A DNA stretch of 64,000 bases from Shinella sp. CPCC 101442. GTDB taxonomy: Bacteria > Pseudomonadota > Alphaproteobacteria > Rhizobiales > Rhizobiaceae. Below are positions 44,070 through 53,407 of this stretch, piece by piece (position 1 is the stretch's first letter; each line of letters starts with the position of its first letter). Position numbers and translations under genes: made by a program. The DNA lies in assembly GCF_024704725.1 (NCBI RefSeq), contig NZ_JALIQS010000002.1, positions 806,001 through 870,000 of the forward strand. Reading direction: 5' to 3'. The notes below the pieces were generated by a model. It saw only the letters and a program-made list of their open reading frames with translations, was not told the origin of the DNA and searched no databases.

Positions 44070-45260
44070 TCAGCTCCAGCCACCGCCATAGGTGCGGTAG
44101 AAGATGTGTTTGCCGATCTTGGCGACGCGCTTCATCGTGCGGCCCCAGGGCGGGTTCACATAGGTGGCGTGGTAGTGCGTGGATGAGCCAACGTCGTCGA
44201 ACCAGATCTTGCCGGCCGTCACGGCCATGGCGATCTCCTTGGCGGTTTTCCAGTGCCAGGGCGAGAGGATCAGGTCGGGAATGCGGTCGCAGGCAAAGGA
44301 GAACTGGCAGCGGTTGCGCCAGTTTTCGTTCTGGTAGACGACCCCGCAGATGGTTTTCGGATAGGACGGGTTGCGCACACGATTGAGGATGACCTGCGCG
44401 ACGGCGGCCTGGCCCTTGACCTCTTCGCCGCGCGCCTCGAAGTAGATGCCCTCGGCAAGGCACTTCTGCTCCTTGGCGGAAAAAACCTCCGCCGGCAGCG
44501 CGGTTGCCGCCCAGGCGTGATCCTCCGGCGATATTTCGGGGATGAAACGGCCGAGCTCGGTCTTCGGTTTCAGAATCGAATCGAAGGGTGATTCCCGGGC
44601 ATAGTCCGGCTCGACGCGCGCATAGGCCGTGGCGAGGACATCCGCCTTGTCGTTCGTCACGAGGCCGGCAATGACCGAGGACATGCCGATATCCTTGCGG
44701 ACGGGCGTCTTCTTGTAGAACGCGGTGGCGATCTCGATTTCCTTGCCCTTGATCTCGGCCCTGGCGAAGGCCATGCGCTGGCCGGTGTCGAAAACCGGAG
44801 AGAGAAGCGAGCTGGTACGTTCGAGAATCGACCCCGCGGTAAAATCCTTCGGCGGCAGGACCGGCATCACGGCGACGATGCGGCCCTTCTTGTCGCGGCG
44901 GTTGACACGGTCCTCGTCGGGAATTCCGCCTTTGCCCTTGTTCTCGCTGCGCAGGGCGGCCGTCATTCCGCCGGGCAGTTCCACCCCTGCCCCGCTCTCG
45001 ATGCCGCCGGTGATCATGGCGTCGGCGAATTCGATCTCCACCTCGTGCACGGAGCCGGCGGGCGAACGGGTGAGCACCATGGTCTGGTTGCCGCCCTTGC
45101 GGTTGAGACCGGCGAGATAGGTGGCAAGGTCGGTATGGGCCGACTGGGTCGGCATCACGGCGGCGAGGCCGAGGCCTAGCGCCAGGGGGATTTTCCATTC
45201 CCGCTTCAGATACGCGAGGAAGCGGCCTGCACCTGCATGACGAATGCTACGCTTACGCAA
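44070..45260 (-). CDS. SleB-type cell-wall hydrolase
   Basis: A 396-residue exported protein. A signal-anchor (WKIPLALGLGLAAVMPTQSA, residues about 23-42) is followed by a linker region of about 220 residues and a C-terminal Hydrolase_2 (SleB) domain (about 255-396): EQKCLAEGIYFEARGEEVKGQAAVAQVILNRVRNPSYPKTICGVVYQ, with the catalytic Glu in AEGIYFEARGE, then CQFSFACD and HYHATYVNPPWGR. SleB-like enzymes are peptidoglycan lytic transglycosylases. Start: TTG at 45260 with GGAG 7 bases upstream (LRKRSIRHAGAGRFLAYLKREWKIPL). It has an inverted repeat about 145 bases upstream. Confidence 0.9.
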   Translation of the reverse strand: MRKRSIRHAGAGRFLAYLKREWKIPLALGLGLAAVMPTQSAHTDLATYLAGLNRKGGNQTMVLTRSPAGSVHEVEIEFADAMITGGIESGAGVELPGGMTAALRSENKGKGGIPDEDRVNRRDKKGRIVAVMPVLPPKDFTAGSILERTSSLLSPVFDTGQRMAFARAEIKGKEIEIATAFYKKTPVRKDIGMSSVIAGLVTNDKADVLATAYARVEPDYARESPFDSILKPKTELGRFIPEISPEDHAWAATALPAEVFSAKEQKCLAEGIYFEARGEEVKGQAAVAQVILNRVRNPSYPKTICGVVYQNENWRNRCQFSFACDRIPDLILSPWHWKTAKEIAMAVTAGKIWFDDVGSSTHYHATYVNPPWGRTMKRVAKIGKHIFYRTYGGGWS

Positions 45261-45402
45261 CTGATTACTCCGCAACCCTGATGCGCGCGCAGGCCCCACC
45301 GCCAGCTTTCACCGGCGTGACCTCCTGCCCGGAATGTTCGTATGGGAGCCTTTCCGCGCCGAAGCACGGGCCTCTTGACGGCTCGTTGTCAGGGTAAAAT
45401 GA

Positions 45403-45431
45403 AGCATTAACCTTGATGCTTGGTTAATGCT
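45403..45431. promoter_or_regulatory. inverted repeat AGCATTAACC-N9-GGTTAATGCT
   Basis: A 10-base perfect inverted repeat with a 9-base spacer between kup and the SleB gene, 143 bases upstream of the SleB start. The arms match those of the repeat at 29158-29184. It could be an operator for SleB or a 3' hairpin of kup. Confidence 0.5.
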
Positions 45432-45444
45432 GATAAACGGCTTC

Positions 45445-45467
45445 AGGGGAGGCCGATCACCTCCCCT
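45445..45467 (-). terminator. possible terminator after kup
   Basis: Stem AGGGGAGG/CCTCCCCT with a 7-base loop, about 70 bases after the kup stop codon. No clear T tract follows on the minus strand. Confidence 0.4.
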
Positions 45468-45534
45468 TCACATTTGCGTCAGTGACCGGCGCGATTGCGG
45501 ACGCAAAACCGCTGCACACTTTTGCTGGAATTGC

Positions 45535-47436
45535 TCAGATGACGACGTGCGAGCCGAGTTCGACGACGCGGTTGGTCGGCAGGCGGAAATAGTCGGACGG
45601 GTCGGTCGCGAGGTTGGCGAGACCGATGAACAGCCGGTCCTGCCACATCGGCATGCCGGACTGGGCATCGGGCACCAGTTTGCGCCGGCCGAGATAGAAC
45701 GAGGTCGACATGATGTCGAACTTGTGCCCCGACTTGCGCATCAGGCCGAGTGCGCTGGAGACGTTCTGCGTCTCCATGAAGCCGAAACGCAATTCGATGC
45801 GCGAGAAGCGCTCGGAGATCTTTTCGACCTTGAAGCGCTCGGCACGCGCGACGCGCGGTGTGTTGGCGGTCTTGACCGTCAGAATGAAGTTCTGGTCGTG
45901 CAACACGTGATTGTGCTTGAGGTTGTGCAGGAGCGCGGCCGGGGCGAAATCGGGGTCGCTCGTCAGGAAGATCGCCGTACCCGTGACCTGCACGGGGGCA
46001 TGGGCGCTCTGCTTTTCCACCGACTTGACGAAAGCCGGCAGAGGAACCTCGATCCGCCGCGTCTTGTCGCGCAGGATGCGCGTCCCGCGCGTCCAGGTCC
46101 ACATCAGAACCACGACCGCGGCAGCGATCGCGACCGGCACATAGCCGCCGTCATGCACCTTGAGGAGGTTCGCGCCGAGGAAGGTCAGTTCGAGCAGGAA
46201 GAGCGGCGTCAGGACCGCAGCGGCGGCGAGCGGCTTCCAGCGCCAGCGCTTGCGCAGGAATTCGAAGGCAAGCACCGTCGTCACCACCATGGCCCCGGTG
46301 ACGGAGATGCCATAGGCCGTCGCCAGCGCTTCGGACGAGCCGAAGATGAAGACGAGCATCATCACGCCGAAGAGCAGCACGGTGTTGACGCCCGGCAGGT
46401 AGATCTGCCCGGTCTGGGTTTCCGACGTGTGGTAGATTTCCATGCGCGGCAGGAAGCCGAGATGGATCGCCTGGCGCGTCAACGAGAAGGCGCCTGTTAT
46501 CACCGCCTGGCTGGCGATGACGGTGGCGAAGGTGGCGAGGATCACCACCGGCAGCAGCGCCCATTTCGGGAACATCAGGAAGAACGGGTTGGCGATCGTC
46601 TCGGGATGGGCGAGGACCAGCGCGCCCTGGCCGAGATAATTGAGCGTGAGGGCCGGAAACACCAGACAGAACCAGGCCCACTGGATGGGCCGGCGGCCGA
46701 AATGGCCGAGGTCGGCATAGAGCGCTTCCGCCCCCGTGACCGTGAGGAAGACGGCGCCCAGCACGACGAGGCCGACATAACCTTCGTTGAGCATGAACAG
46801 AACGGCGTAGTAGGGATTGAACGCCGCGAGAATGCCCAGATCGTCGCTGATGTGGTTGAGACCGGCAACGCCCATGACGATGAACCAGACCGCGGTGATC
46901 GGCCCGAAGAACTTCGAGACGGCGGCCGTGCCCCAGGACTGCACGGCAAACAGCAGGACAAGGATGACCACCGAGATGGGCACGACATAGTCGCCAAGGG
47001 CGGGCGTCACCAGTTCCAGGCCCTCCACGGCCGACAGAACCGAAAGCGCCGGCGTGATCATGGCATCGCCGATGAAGAGCGCCGCACCGATGGCGCCCAG
47101 GAAGAAGAGGATACGGCTATGGTTGCCCGCCGTCTTCGAGAGGAGCGCCAGCAGCGACAGCGTGCCGCCCTCGCCGTGGTTGTCGGCGCGCAACAGGAAG
47201 AGCACGTATTTGAGCGTGACGATGACCGTCAGCGTCCAGATCATCAGCGAGATGAGGCCGATGACCTCCAGGCGTTCCAGGCCATCACGCGCGACGGGGC
47301 GCAGCGCCTCGCGGAAGGCGTAGAGCGGGCTCGTGCCGATATCGCCATAGACGACGCCGACGGAACCGAGCGACAGAAGAAACAGCGTGCGCGCCCGGCT
47401 GTGGGTGTGCGGTGCGCTACCGGCATGTGGTTGCAT
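45535..47436 (-). CDS. kup: Kup family potassium uptake protein
   Basis: A 633-residue transporter with about 12 membrane helices and a C-terminal cytoplasmic domain. Family motifs include [23 protein letters not shown] near the N-terminus, [30 protein letters not shown] and [18 protein letters not shown]. It imports K+ with protons. The next gene upstream (corA) is 13 bases away, so the two cation transporters form an operon. It ends [12 protein letters not shown]. Confidence 0.96.
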   Translation of the reverse strand: MQPHAGSAPHTHSRARTLFLLSLGSVGVVYGDIGTSPLYAFREALRPVARDGLERLEVIGLISLMIWTLTVIVTLKYVLFLLRADNHGEGGTLSLLALLSKTAGNHSRILFFLGAIGAALFIGDAMITPALSVLSAVEGLELVTPALGDYVVPISVVILVLLFAVQSWGTAAVSKFFGPITAVWFIVMGVAGLNHISDDLGILAAFNPYYAVLFMLNEGYVGLVVLGAVFLTVTGAEALYADLGHFGRRPIQWAWFCLVFPALTLNYLGQGALVLAHPETIANPFFLMFPKWALLPVVILATFATVIASQAVITGAFSLTRQAIHLGFLPRMEIYHTSETQTGQIYLPGVNTVLLFGVMMLVFIFGSSEALATAYGISVTGAMVVTTVLAFEFLRKRWRWKPLAAAAVLTPLFLLELTFLGANLLKVHDGGYVPVAIAAAVVVLMWTWTRGTRILRDKTRRIEVPLPAFVKSVEKQSAHAPVQVTGTAIFLTSDPDFAPAALLHNLKHNHVLHDQNFILTVKTANTPRVARAERFKVEKISERFSRIELRFGFMETQNVSSALGLMRKSGHKFDIMSTSFYLGRRKLVPDAQSGMPMWQDRLFIGLANLATDPSDYFRLPTNRVVELGSHVVI

Positions 47437-47449
47437 GGGACGATCAGGC

Positions 47450-48526
47450 CTAAAGCCAGCCTTTCCAGCGGAAGAAGAAGAACGGGAGGATTGCCGAAAG
47501 CACCATCGCGCCGACCGTCAGCGGATAGGCATAGGCAACGCGCAGTTCCGGCATGAATTCGAAGTTCATGCCGTAGATGGAGGCGATCAGCGTCGGCGGC
47601 AGAAGGACGACGGAGGCGATCGAGAAAATCTTGATGATGGCGTTCTGCTCGAGGCTGATAAGGCCGAGCGACGCGTCGAGCAGGAAGGTGATGTTGCCGG
47701 CGACGAAATTGGCGTGTTCCAGCAGCGACTGCACGTCGCGCTGCACCGTGCGGCAGAGTTCGAGGCTCACCCGGTCGGATTGCAGCGCCGGCAGCGCGTG
47801 CAGGAAGGTCAGCATGCGGGAGAGCGACATGAGGCTGTCGCGCGCCTTGGCGAGCAGCCGGTGAAGTGCCGAGACCTGCACGACGCGGTCTTCGAGATAA
47901 CGCGGCGGCCTGCGGGAAAGGTGCCGGTTTTCGCCGAACACTTCCAGCGACAGCTGATCGGCGCGCGCGACGGCGATTTCGAGGATTTCGGCGGTTCGGT
48001 CCGCGATGGTCTCGAGCAGCCGCGTGATCATGACGGTCGACGAGGAACAGCCGCCCGGAATGCGGTGCATCGCGCTCTTGAAAAGCGGAAAGGAGCGCGG
48101 TTCGGCATAGCGCACCGTCAGCAGCTTGCCGGCGGTCAGGATGAAGCCGACATCCGTGAGGTGCGGCAGATCGCCCTCCGCCTTCACGATCAGCGAAGCG
48201 GTCATGTAGGTGGAGGCGCCGTCGGTATAGAGGCGGCTCGACGGCTCGATGTCCTTGAGTTCATCGCGGGTCGGGACTTCCAGGCCGAGCACGCGCTCGA
48301 TCAGCAGTTCCTCCTCGCGGGTTGGCTCGTGCAGATCGACCCACACGGCACCGGCGAGAGCATCGGCGGCGGCAGAATCGGCCTCGGTGGGCAGGGCTTG
48401 CGCCTCGCCGTTGGGACGGAAAACCGTGATCACCGGCGAGTGGCTCCGAAGCGGCCCATCGCTCACACTCCCTCGCGCATATCCTGCACGTGACTGGACG
48501 CCGCCCATCAGCGGTCGGCCGCGCAT
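47450..48526 (-). CDS. corA: CorA family magnesium transporter
   Basis: A 358-residue CorA-type channel. The N-terminal cytoplasmic alpha/beta domain covers about residues 30-260; the C-terminus has two membrane helices separated by the signature [11 protein letters not shown], ending [10 protein letters not shown]. It carries divalent cations, mainly Mg2+. The start is uncertain: ATG at 48526 ([12 protein letters not shown]) has no clear ribosome-binding site, and a GTG at 48466 ([16 protein letters not shown]) preceded by GAGGGAG is an alternative. Upstream gene of kup. Confidence 0.92.
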   Translation of the reverse strand: MRGRPLMGGVQSRAGYARGSVSDGPLRSHSPVITVFRPNGEAQALPTEADSAAADALAGAVWVDLHEPTREEELLIERVLGLEVPTRDELKDIEPSSRLYTDGASTYMTASLIVKAEGDLPHLTDVGFILTAGKLLTVRYAEPRSFPLFKSAMHRIPGGCSSSTVMITRLLETIADRTAEILEIAVARADQLSLEVFGENRHLSRRPPRYLEDRVVQVSALHRLLAKARDSLMSLSRMLTFLHALPALQSDRVSLELCRTVQRDVQSLLEHANFVAGNITFLLDASLGLISLEQNAIIKIFSIASVVLLPPTLIASIYGMNFEFMPELRVAYAYPLTVGAMVLSAILPFFFFRWKGWL

Positions 48527-48557
48527 ATTGCGCGGCGCAACATAAAAATCAAGGCCA

Positions 48558-48579
48558 CCGCCCGGAGCGTCCCGGGCGG
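48558..48579 (-). terminator. terminator-like hairpin after mrp
   Basis: Stem CCGCCCGG/CCGGGCGG with a 6-base loop, about 15 bases after the mrp stop codon; on the minus strand a T-rich stretch (GATTTTTATG) follows a short distance later. Confidence 0.5.
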
Positions 48580-48591
48580 CGAAAGAGCCTG

Positions 48592-49806
48592 TTATTCGAA
48601 GACGATGGCGGGCGCGTTGCGCGTACCCTTGCCCTGCACGGTTTCCAGCTCCTGCCAGACACGCGCCGCGATGGCGCGGTAGGCCTTGGCCGAAGCACCT
48701 TCCGGATTGGAGACGACAACGGGCGTGCCGGCATCGGACGTCTCGCGGATGTCCATGGTCAGCGGCACCTCGCCGAGGAAGGGAACGCCGATACGCTCGG
48801 CCTCCTTGCGCGCACCGCCATGGCCGAAGATGTCGTAGCGGTTGCCGGTATCCGGCGCGATGAAATAGCTCATGTTCTCGACGATGCCGAGCACCGGCAC
48901 CTCGACCTTCGAGAACATGTTGAGGCCCTTGCGGGCATCGATGAGGGCAAGGTCCTGCGGGGTCGAGACGATGACGGCGCCGGCAAGCGGCACCTGCTGG
49001 GCCATGGTGAGCTGGGCATCGCCCGTGCCGGGCGGCATATCGACGACGAGCACGTCGAGATCGCCCCAGGCGACTTCGCGCAGCATCTGCATCAGCGCCG
49101 ACTGGATCATCGGCCCGCGCCAGATCATCGCAACCTCCTCGTCGACGAGGAAGCCCATCGACATGACCTTGATGCCGTAGTTCTCCATCGGCTTGATGAT
49201 GCGGCCCTCGATCTGTTGCGGCCGGCCGGAAATCTTCAGGAGCCTGGGCATCGAAGGGCCGTAGATGTCGGCGTCGAGAATGCCGACGCGCAGGCCGTTC
49301 GCCTTCAGCGCGAGCGCCAGGTTGACCGAGGTCGTCGACTTGCCGACGCCGCCCTTGCCGGAGGCGACCGCGATGATGGCGCCGACGCCGGGAATGCCGG
49401 ATTTGGCGCGCTGCTGCGGCTGGGCGGGTGCGGCATGGGCGTGGCCGGCATGATTGTGCCCCGCGTGATTGTGGCCGGCATGGCCGTGATCCGCCGCGCC
49501 TCGGCCGGGCGATGGCGGCGCAGGCGCGCGCGACGTTGCCGGACCGGACGCGGCGCGCTTGTCCGCCGTCAGCGCCACCATGGCGGCCTTGATGCCGGGA
49601 ATTTCCTTGACGACCCGCTCGGCGGCGGCTCGCATGGGATCGAGCTCGCGGGCGCGCTCGGCGGGAACGGTGATCGAAAAATAAGCCTTGCCATCGGAAA
49701 TGAAGACGTCGGAAACCATGCCGAGATCGACGATGTTGCCGTCCATGTCCGGGCCGCGCACCGTGCGCAACCGTTCCAGCACCTGTTCCTTGCTCACGTC
49801 AGTCAT
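48592..49806 (-). CDS. mrp: Mrp/NBP35 family Fe-S carrier ATPase (ApbC-like)
   Basis: A 404-residue P-loop protein involved in Fe-S cluster delivery. Layout: MIP18/DUF59 domain (1-85), a His-rich linker (about 106-125, GHAGHNHAGHNHAGHAHA), then the MRP ATPase with deviant Walker A SGKGGVGKSTTS (149-160), ILDADIYGPSMP and DMPPGTGDAQLT. The CxxC cluster-binding motif expected after NMSYF is replaced by APDT (317-320). Rhizobial relatives, as far as I recall, share this lack. GGGTTTCATG start context: ATG at 49806. It may rely on other ligands, possibly the His linker. Confidence 0.93.
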   Translation of the reverse strand: MTDVSKEQVLERLRTVRGPDMDGNIVDLGMVSDVFISDGKAYFSITVPAERARELDPMRAAAERVVKEIPGIKAAMVALTADKRAASGPATSRAPAPPSPGRGAADHGHAGHNHAGHNHAGHAHAAPAQPQQRAKSGIPGVGAIIAVASGKGGVGKSTTSVNLALALKANGLRVGILDADIYGPSMPRLLKISGRPQQIEGRIIKPMENYGIKVMSMGFLVDEEVAMIWRGPMIQSALMQMLREVAWGDLDVLVVDMPPGTGDAQLTMAQQVPLAGAVIVSTPQDLALIDARKGLNMFSKVEVPVLGIVENMSYFIAPDTGNRYDIFGHGGARKEAERIGVPFLGEVPLTMDIRETSDAGTPVVVSNPEGASAKAYRAIAARVWQELETVQGKGTRNAPAIVFE

Positions 49807-49929
49807 GAAACCCTCATCAACCTGTCACGGGATCGGCCCGCTGCCCTCCCGTAGATAGTGCACAGGAAGGCCGCCGCCAAACAAATTTACCTGCAAGGGA
49901 TAGCGGCAACTTTGCCGGAGATCACAGAG

Positions 49930-50673
49930 CTAGGCGATCAGCCCGCGGCGGATCGCCTTCACCACCGCCTGGGTGCGGTTGACCGCTTCCAGCTTGCGGG
50001 TGACCTGGTTGAGGTAGTGGTTGACCGTGTGTTCGGAGAGGCCGAGGATTTCGGCGATCTCCAGGCTCGTCTTGCCCGCCGCCGTCCAGCTGAGGCACTG
50101 GATCTCGCGCTCGGTGAGCACCACCTGCCCCGACTTCCACGCCGCGCCGATTTCAGCCAGCCGGTTGAAGAGATGGACGGAGATCATCTGTAGCATCAGC
50201 CGGTCATCGCGGCTGAGCACGGCACCGTCACCGCCCCAGACGACCGCGCCGCGATTGCCGAGCGCATCGTGCACCGGAAAGAAGTGGCCGACCAGCATGC
50301 CGTGATTGTTCATCAAGTCGAGCAGTTCGGAAAAATCCGTCGCCTCGGAGGAGTCGCCGATCCATTCGCGCATATCGTAGGAAAAGGGCACCGTCGTCAG
50401 GCGCAGCTTGCGGATACCGGCGCTGTGACGAACCATGCGCAGCGCATCGTACTTGGCGAGAATTTCCTGCGGCCAGTTGCTGACGATGGAATAGGCCGAG
50501 AGCTTCTCCGCCTCGAAGCCCGGCAACGTGAAGACAATAAAAAACTTCAGGCCATACTGTTCGCACTTGCGCCGCATGTAGCGCACGATGTCGAACTGGG
50601 TCTCAAGGGCGGCGATCTCGGCGCCGTCGTCCTGCAGCTGGTTTTCACCGCCGCTTGTTTCGTCAGTTGTCAT
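49930..50673 (-). CDS. orphan LuxR-type regulator with autoinducer-binding-like domain (1)
   Basis: A 247-residue regulator. The N-terminal PAS-like ligand domain (about 20-165) has YGLKFFIVFTLPGFE, SNWPQEILAKYDALRMV and PVHDALGNRGAVVWGG, the pattern of acyl-homoserine-lactone receptors; the C-terminal LuxR HTH is LTEREIQCLSWTAAGKTSLEIAEILGLSEHTVNHYLNQVTRKLEAVNRTQAVVKAIRRGL. No luxI gene is in the window. The ligand cannot be stated. ATG at 50673 follows GGGGA. It shares a highly similar HTH with the next gene, so the two probably arose by duplication. Confidence 0.92.
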   Translation of the reverse strand: MTTDETSGGENQLQDDGAEIAALETQFDIVRYMRRKCEQYGLKFFIVFTLPGFEAEKLSAYSIVSNWPQEILAKYDALRMVRHSAGIRKLRLTTVPFSYDMREWIGDSSEATDFSELLDLMNNHGMLVGHFFPVHDALGNRGAVVWGGDGAVLSRDDRLMLQMISVHLFNRLAEIGAAWKSGQVVLTEREIQCLSWTAAGKTSLEIAEILGLSEHTVNHYLNQVTRKLEAVNRTQAVVKAIRRGLIA

Positions 50674-50757
50674 TGTTCCCCGCATTTCTTTTTATCGCCT
50701 TGGGCATTTGGAGCGGGACCGTACGCATTCCAGACAATCTCAAGGTTATTTTATGCA

Positions 50758-51495
50758 TCAGTTCAAAAGTCCGGCGCGGATCGCCTTGGCGACCGCCTGT
50801 ACCCGGTTGACCGCATCGAGCTTGCGCGTCGCCCGGTTCAGATAATGATTGACCGTATATTCGGAGAGGCCGAGGATTTCCGACATTTCGACGCTCGTCT
50901 TGCCGGCCGAGGCCCAGGACAGGCATTCGATCTCGCGCCGCGACAGGGGCGCGTGCTGTCCCACCCCGGCCTTGATCTCGACCATTTCGGTGAAGATGTG
51001 ATTGGCAACGGCGTTGAGTTCGGCCATTTCCCGCGGATCGAGGGCCTCGCGCGTGCCGCCGAAGGCCAGCGCGCCGCGCAGGCCTGCGGAATTGTGCGCC
51101 GGGAAATAGGCGCCGCGCGTCATGCCATGCCTTTCGAAGAGAGACGTGGCAATCGCCGCCTTGCCATCCAGGCGGCGGCGGTTGGTGCCATCGGCATCAT
51201 AGGCGAAGGGATTGGTGCTCTGGCGCAGCCGCTCGATGACGGGGCTCCCGAAGATCAGACCGGCATGGTCATAGGTCTTCAGCATCTCGTCCGGCCACGA
51301 GGTCAAAAGCACGCTCGAAGAGAAGTCCGTCGAGGTTTCCGAGGGTACGTTGATCAGCAGATAGCCGCGCAGGCCATACCGCTTGGCGAGGCCGTCAAGC
51401 GTCTCGGTAATGTCGTCCTGCGAGCCCATCGCCGATAGGCCACGGCCCCAGCGTGTCTGGGATTGCGCAGATGTCGTATGGAATCGATCCACCAT
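50758..51495 (-). CDS. orphan LuxR-type regulator with autoinducer-binding-like domain (2)
   Basis: A 245-residue paralogue of the downstream LuxR protein. Ligand domain: YGLRGYLLINVPSETSTDFSSSVLLTSWPDEMLKTYDHAGLIFGSPVIERLRQS, then FPAHNSAGLRGALAFGG. HTH: LSRREIECLSWASAGKTSVEMSEILGLSEYTVNHYLNRATRKLDAVNRVQAVAKAIRAGL, differing from its partner at about a quarter of positions. AAGGAAGG lies 6 bases before the ATG at 51495. The tandem arrangement (84-base gap) suggests joint expression and possible heterodimers. Confidence 0.92.
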   Translation of the reverse strand: MVDRFHTTSAQSQTRWGRGLSAMGSQDDITETLDGLAKRYGLRGYLLINVPSETSTDFSSSVLLTSWPDEMLKTYDHAGLIFGSPVIERLRQSTNPFAYDADGTNRRRLDGKAAIATSLFERHGMTRGAYFPAHNSAGLRGALAFGGTREALDPREMAELNAVANHIFTEMVEIKAGVGQHAPLSRREIECLSWASAGKTSVEMSEILGLSEYTVNHYLNRATRKLDAVNRVQAVAKAIRAGLLN

Positions 51496-51756
51496 GTCCA
51501 ACCTTCCTTCAGCACGCACGCAACCGCGCGGCAAAACATGCCACACAATGCACTGCTTGCTTCAGGAACCCCCGTATCCCAATGCAAGTATGTTCGATGA
51601 ACCGCGCTCAAGTCCGCGGCAGGCGACGCAACTTCGAAGCTGGTCATCACGGAAGCTAATGGCGGCCCCCAGTCACGTCCAGCGCGATTTTCTAATTTAC
51701 CGTAAAATGGGCCTACAAGACAACCATGCGACCATTCACGGACCAATCGTCACGAC

Positions 51757-52545
51757 CTACCGTTGCGGACCAAGCCGTGCCGACAGTTCCGCCATGATGC
51801 CGCGGGCCGTGTCTTGGACCAGCGGCGCCCACGCGCCGAGTTGCGCCTCGCTGACGCGATAGGCCGGTCCCGTCACCGAAATGCCCGCGACGAGCGAACG
51901 GCCGGCATCGAAGACAGGTGCGGCGACGCAGCGGATGCCCGGCTCGTGCTCCTCCCGATCAAAGGCGATGCCGCTTTGCCTGATGCGGTCGAGTTCGGCC
52001 ATCAGCGACGACCGGTCGGGGATCGTATGCGGCGTGAAACGACGAAACTCCGTTTCGGCGAGAATTTTTTCGAGCGCCGCGCCGTCGAGCGTCGAAAGCG
52101 CAGCTTTGCCGACCCCCGTGCAGAAGGCGGGCGAGGCATTGCCGATCTGCGAGTTCATGCGCACGGCCTGCCGGCTTTCCACCTTGTCGAGATAGATGAT
52201 CTCCCGACCGCGCAGCACGCCGAGATGCACGGTCTCCCCCGTCTCCCGGTGCAGCGCCTCCAGGAAGGGGGCGGCAACCGCGCGGAATTCATTGCGTGCC
52301 CAGCTCGCCGAGGCGAGCTTGAGCAGGCGCAGGCCCGGCACATAGGCGTGGTCGGGCCGAAGCTCCAAAAGCCCCTCCTGCACGAGATGGGAAAGCTGGC
52401 GGTGCAACGTGCCGCGCGGCTGGCCGCTGACGGTGAGCACATCGGTGAAGCGCATGGGCCGGTCGGCGAGCGCCACGGTTTCAAGAATGCCGATGGCCTT
52501 GCCGAGCGTGCCCGTGCTTCCCTCGCCGTCCGCGTCCGATTCCAT
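51757..52545 (-). CDS. IclR family transcriptional regulator of the dgo genes
   Basis: A 262-residue regulator: winged HTH (about 10-75, TLGKAIGILETVALADRPMRFTDVLTVSGQPRGTLHRQLSHLVQEGLL) and the C-terminal IclR effector domain (GETVHLGVLRGREIIYLDKVES, FCTGVGKAALSTL, IAFDREEHEPGIRCVAAPVFD). ATG at 52545 is preceded by AAGG. It faces the galactose-pathway genes divergently and probably represses them, with a 2-oxo-3-deoxy sugar acid as a likely effector by family analogy (KdgR). Candidate operators lie in the shared gap. Confidence 0.93.
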   Translation of the reverse strand: MESDADGEGSTGTLGKAIGILETVALADRPMRFTDVLTVSGQPRGTLHRQLSHLVQEGLLELRPDHAYVPGLRLLKLASASWARNEFRAVAAPFLEALHRETGETVHLGVLRGREIIYLDKVESRQAVRMNSQIGNASPAFCTGVGKAALSTLDGAALEKILAETEFRRFTPHTIPDRSSLMAELDRIRQSGIAFDREEHEPGIRCVAAPVFDAGRSLVAGISVTGPAYRVSEAQLGAWAPLVQDTARGIMAELSARLGPQR

Positions 52546-52587
52546 CGCCTTGCCTCTCGTCCGTCTTGACTTGAAGCTAAAGCTAGC

Positions 52588-52630
52588 GGAATAATTCCAA
52601 ATAATCAAACTCAGTTCCAAATATCGGAAC
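52588..52630 (+). promoter_or_regulatory. candidate IclR operators in the iclR-SDR gap
   Basis: Two inverted repeats: GGAATAATTCC at 52588-52598 and GTTCC-N7-GGAAC at 52614-52630. Both share the TTCC/GGAA core and lie between the divergent starts at 52545 and 52646. The second sits 16 bases before the SDR ATG, where a bound repressor would block transcription. Confidence 0.55.
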
Positions 52631-52645
52631 GCTTTGGAGGAAACG

Positions 52646-53407
52646 ATGGCAGTCGGCTATCCCGACCTTGCAGGACAAGGCGTGCTCGTCACCGGGGGCG
52701 GCTCGGGCATTGGCGCTGCCCTGGTCGCCGGTTTTGCAGCGGCGGGCGCGCGCGTCGCCTTTCTCGACATCGCCGAGGTGGCAAGCCGCACGCTCGTTTC
52801 CGAACTCGAAGGCAAGGTCGCCCATCTTCCCCACTATATAAGGGTGGACCTGCGCGACATCGCAGCCTTGCGTGCGGCCATTGCCGAAGCGGCGGACGTG
52901 CTCGGGAGCCTGCGCGTGCTCGTCAACAATGCGGCGCGCGACGACCGGCACGCGCTGGAGAGCGTCGAGCCCGACGACTGGGACGAGAACCAGGCGGTCA
53001 ACCTGCGCCCTCACTTCTTCGCCGCACAGGCGGTCGCACCCTATATGCGGGCGGGCGGCGGCGGGTCCATCGTCAACTTCTCCTCCATCGCCTACCTGCT
53101 CAATATGGGGGAACTGCCCGGTTATGCCGCGGCGAAGGCGGGCATCGTCGGCCTCACCAAGTCGCTTGCCGGCAAGCTCGGACCGGACAATATCCGCGTC
53201 AACGCCATCCTGCCCGGCATGGTGCTGACCGAGCGGCAGAAACGCCTGTGGATCGACGAGGCCGATATTGCCGGCGGCATCGCGCGGCAATGCCTGAAGC
53301 GCTCGCTCATCGCCGATGACATGATCGGCCCCTGCCTTTTCCTGGCGTCGGACGCTTCCGCCGCCATCACCGCACAAACGCTCATCGTCGATGGAGGCAT
53401 GCTCTGA
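52646..53407 (+). CDS. SDR family sugar dehydrogenase (probable galactose 1-dehydrogenase)
   Basis: A 253-residue classical short-chain dehydrogenase. Cofactor motif VTGGGSGIGAAL (about 17-28), NNAARDD, and the catalytic SS...YAAAK (INFSSIAYLL then GYAAAKAGIVG). GGAGG precedes the ATG. First gene of the SDR-dgoK-dgoA-SMP30 operon, which points to oxidation of a sugar aldose (galactose, or a related aldose) to the lactone in the De Ley-Doudoroff pathway; this role is inferred from context. Confidence 0.9.
   Translation: MAVGYPDLAGQGVLVTGGGSGIGAALVAGFAAAGARVAFLDIAEVASRTLVSELEGKVAHLPHYIRVDLRDIAALRAAIAEAADVLGSLRVLVNNAARDDRHALESVEPDDWDENQAVNLRPHFFAAQAVAPYMRAGGGGSIVNFSSIAYLLNMGELPGYAAAKAGIVGLTKSLAGKLGPDNIRVNAILPGMVLTERQKRLWIDEADIAGGIARQCLKRSLIADDMIGPCLFLASDASAAITAQTLIVDGGML

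Noticed and set aside
45427-47556. Long plus-strand frame opposite kup with Asp/Glu/Arg/Gln-rich translation.
   Set aside because: It is the antisense of hydrophobic kup codons, and spans the kup-corA junction; no start site or conserved motif.
49430-49500. Tandem short repeats near mrp.
   Set aside because: They encode the His-rich linker of Mrp and are explained by coding.
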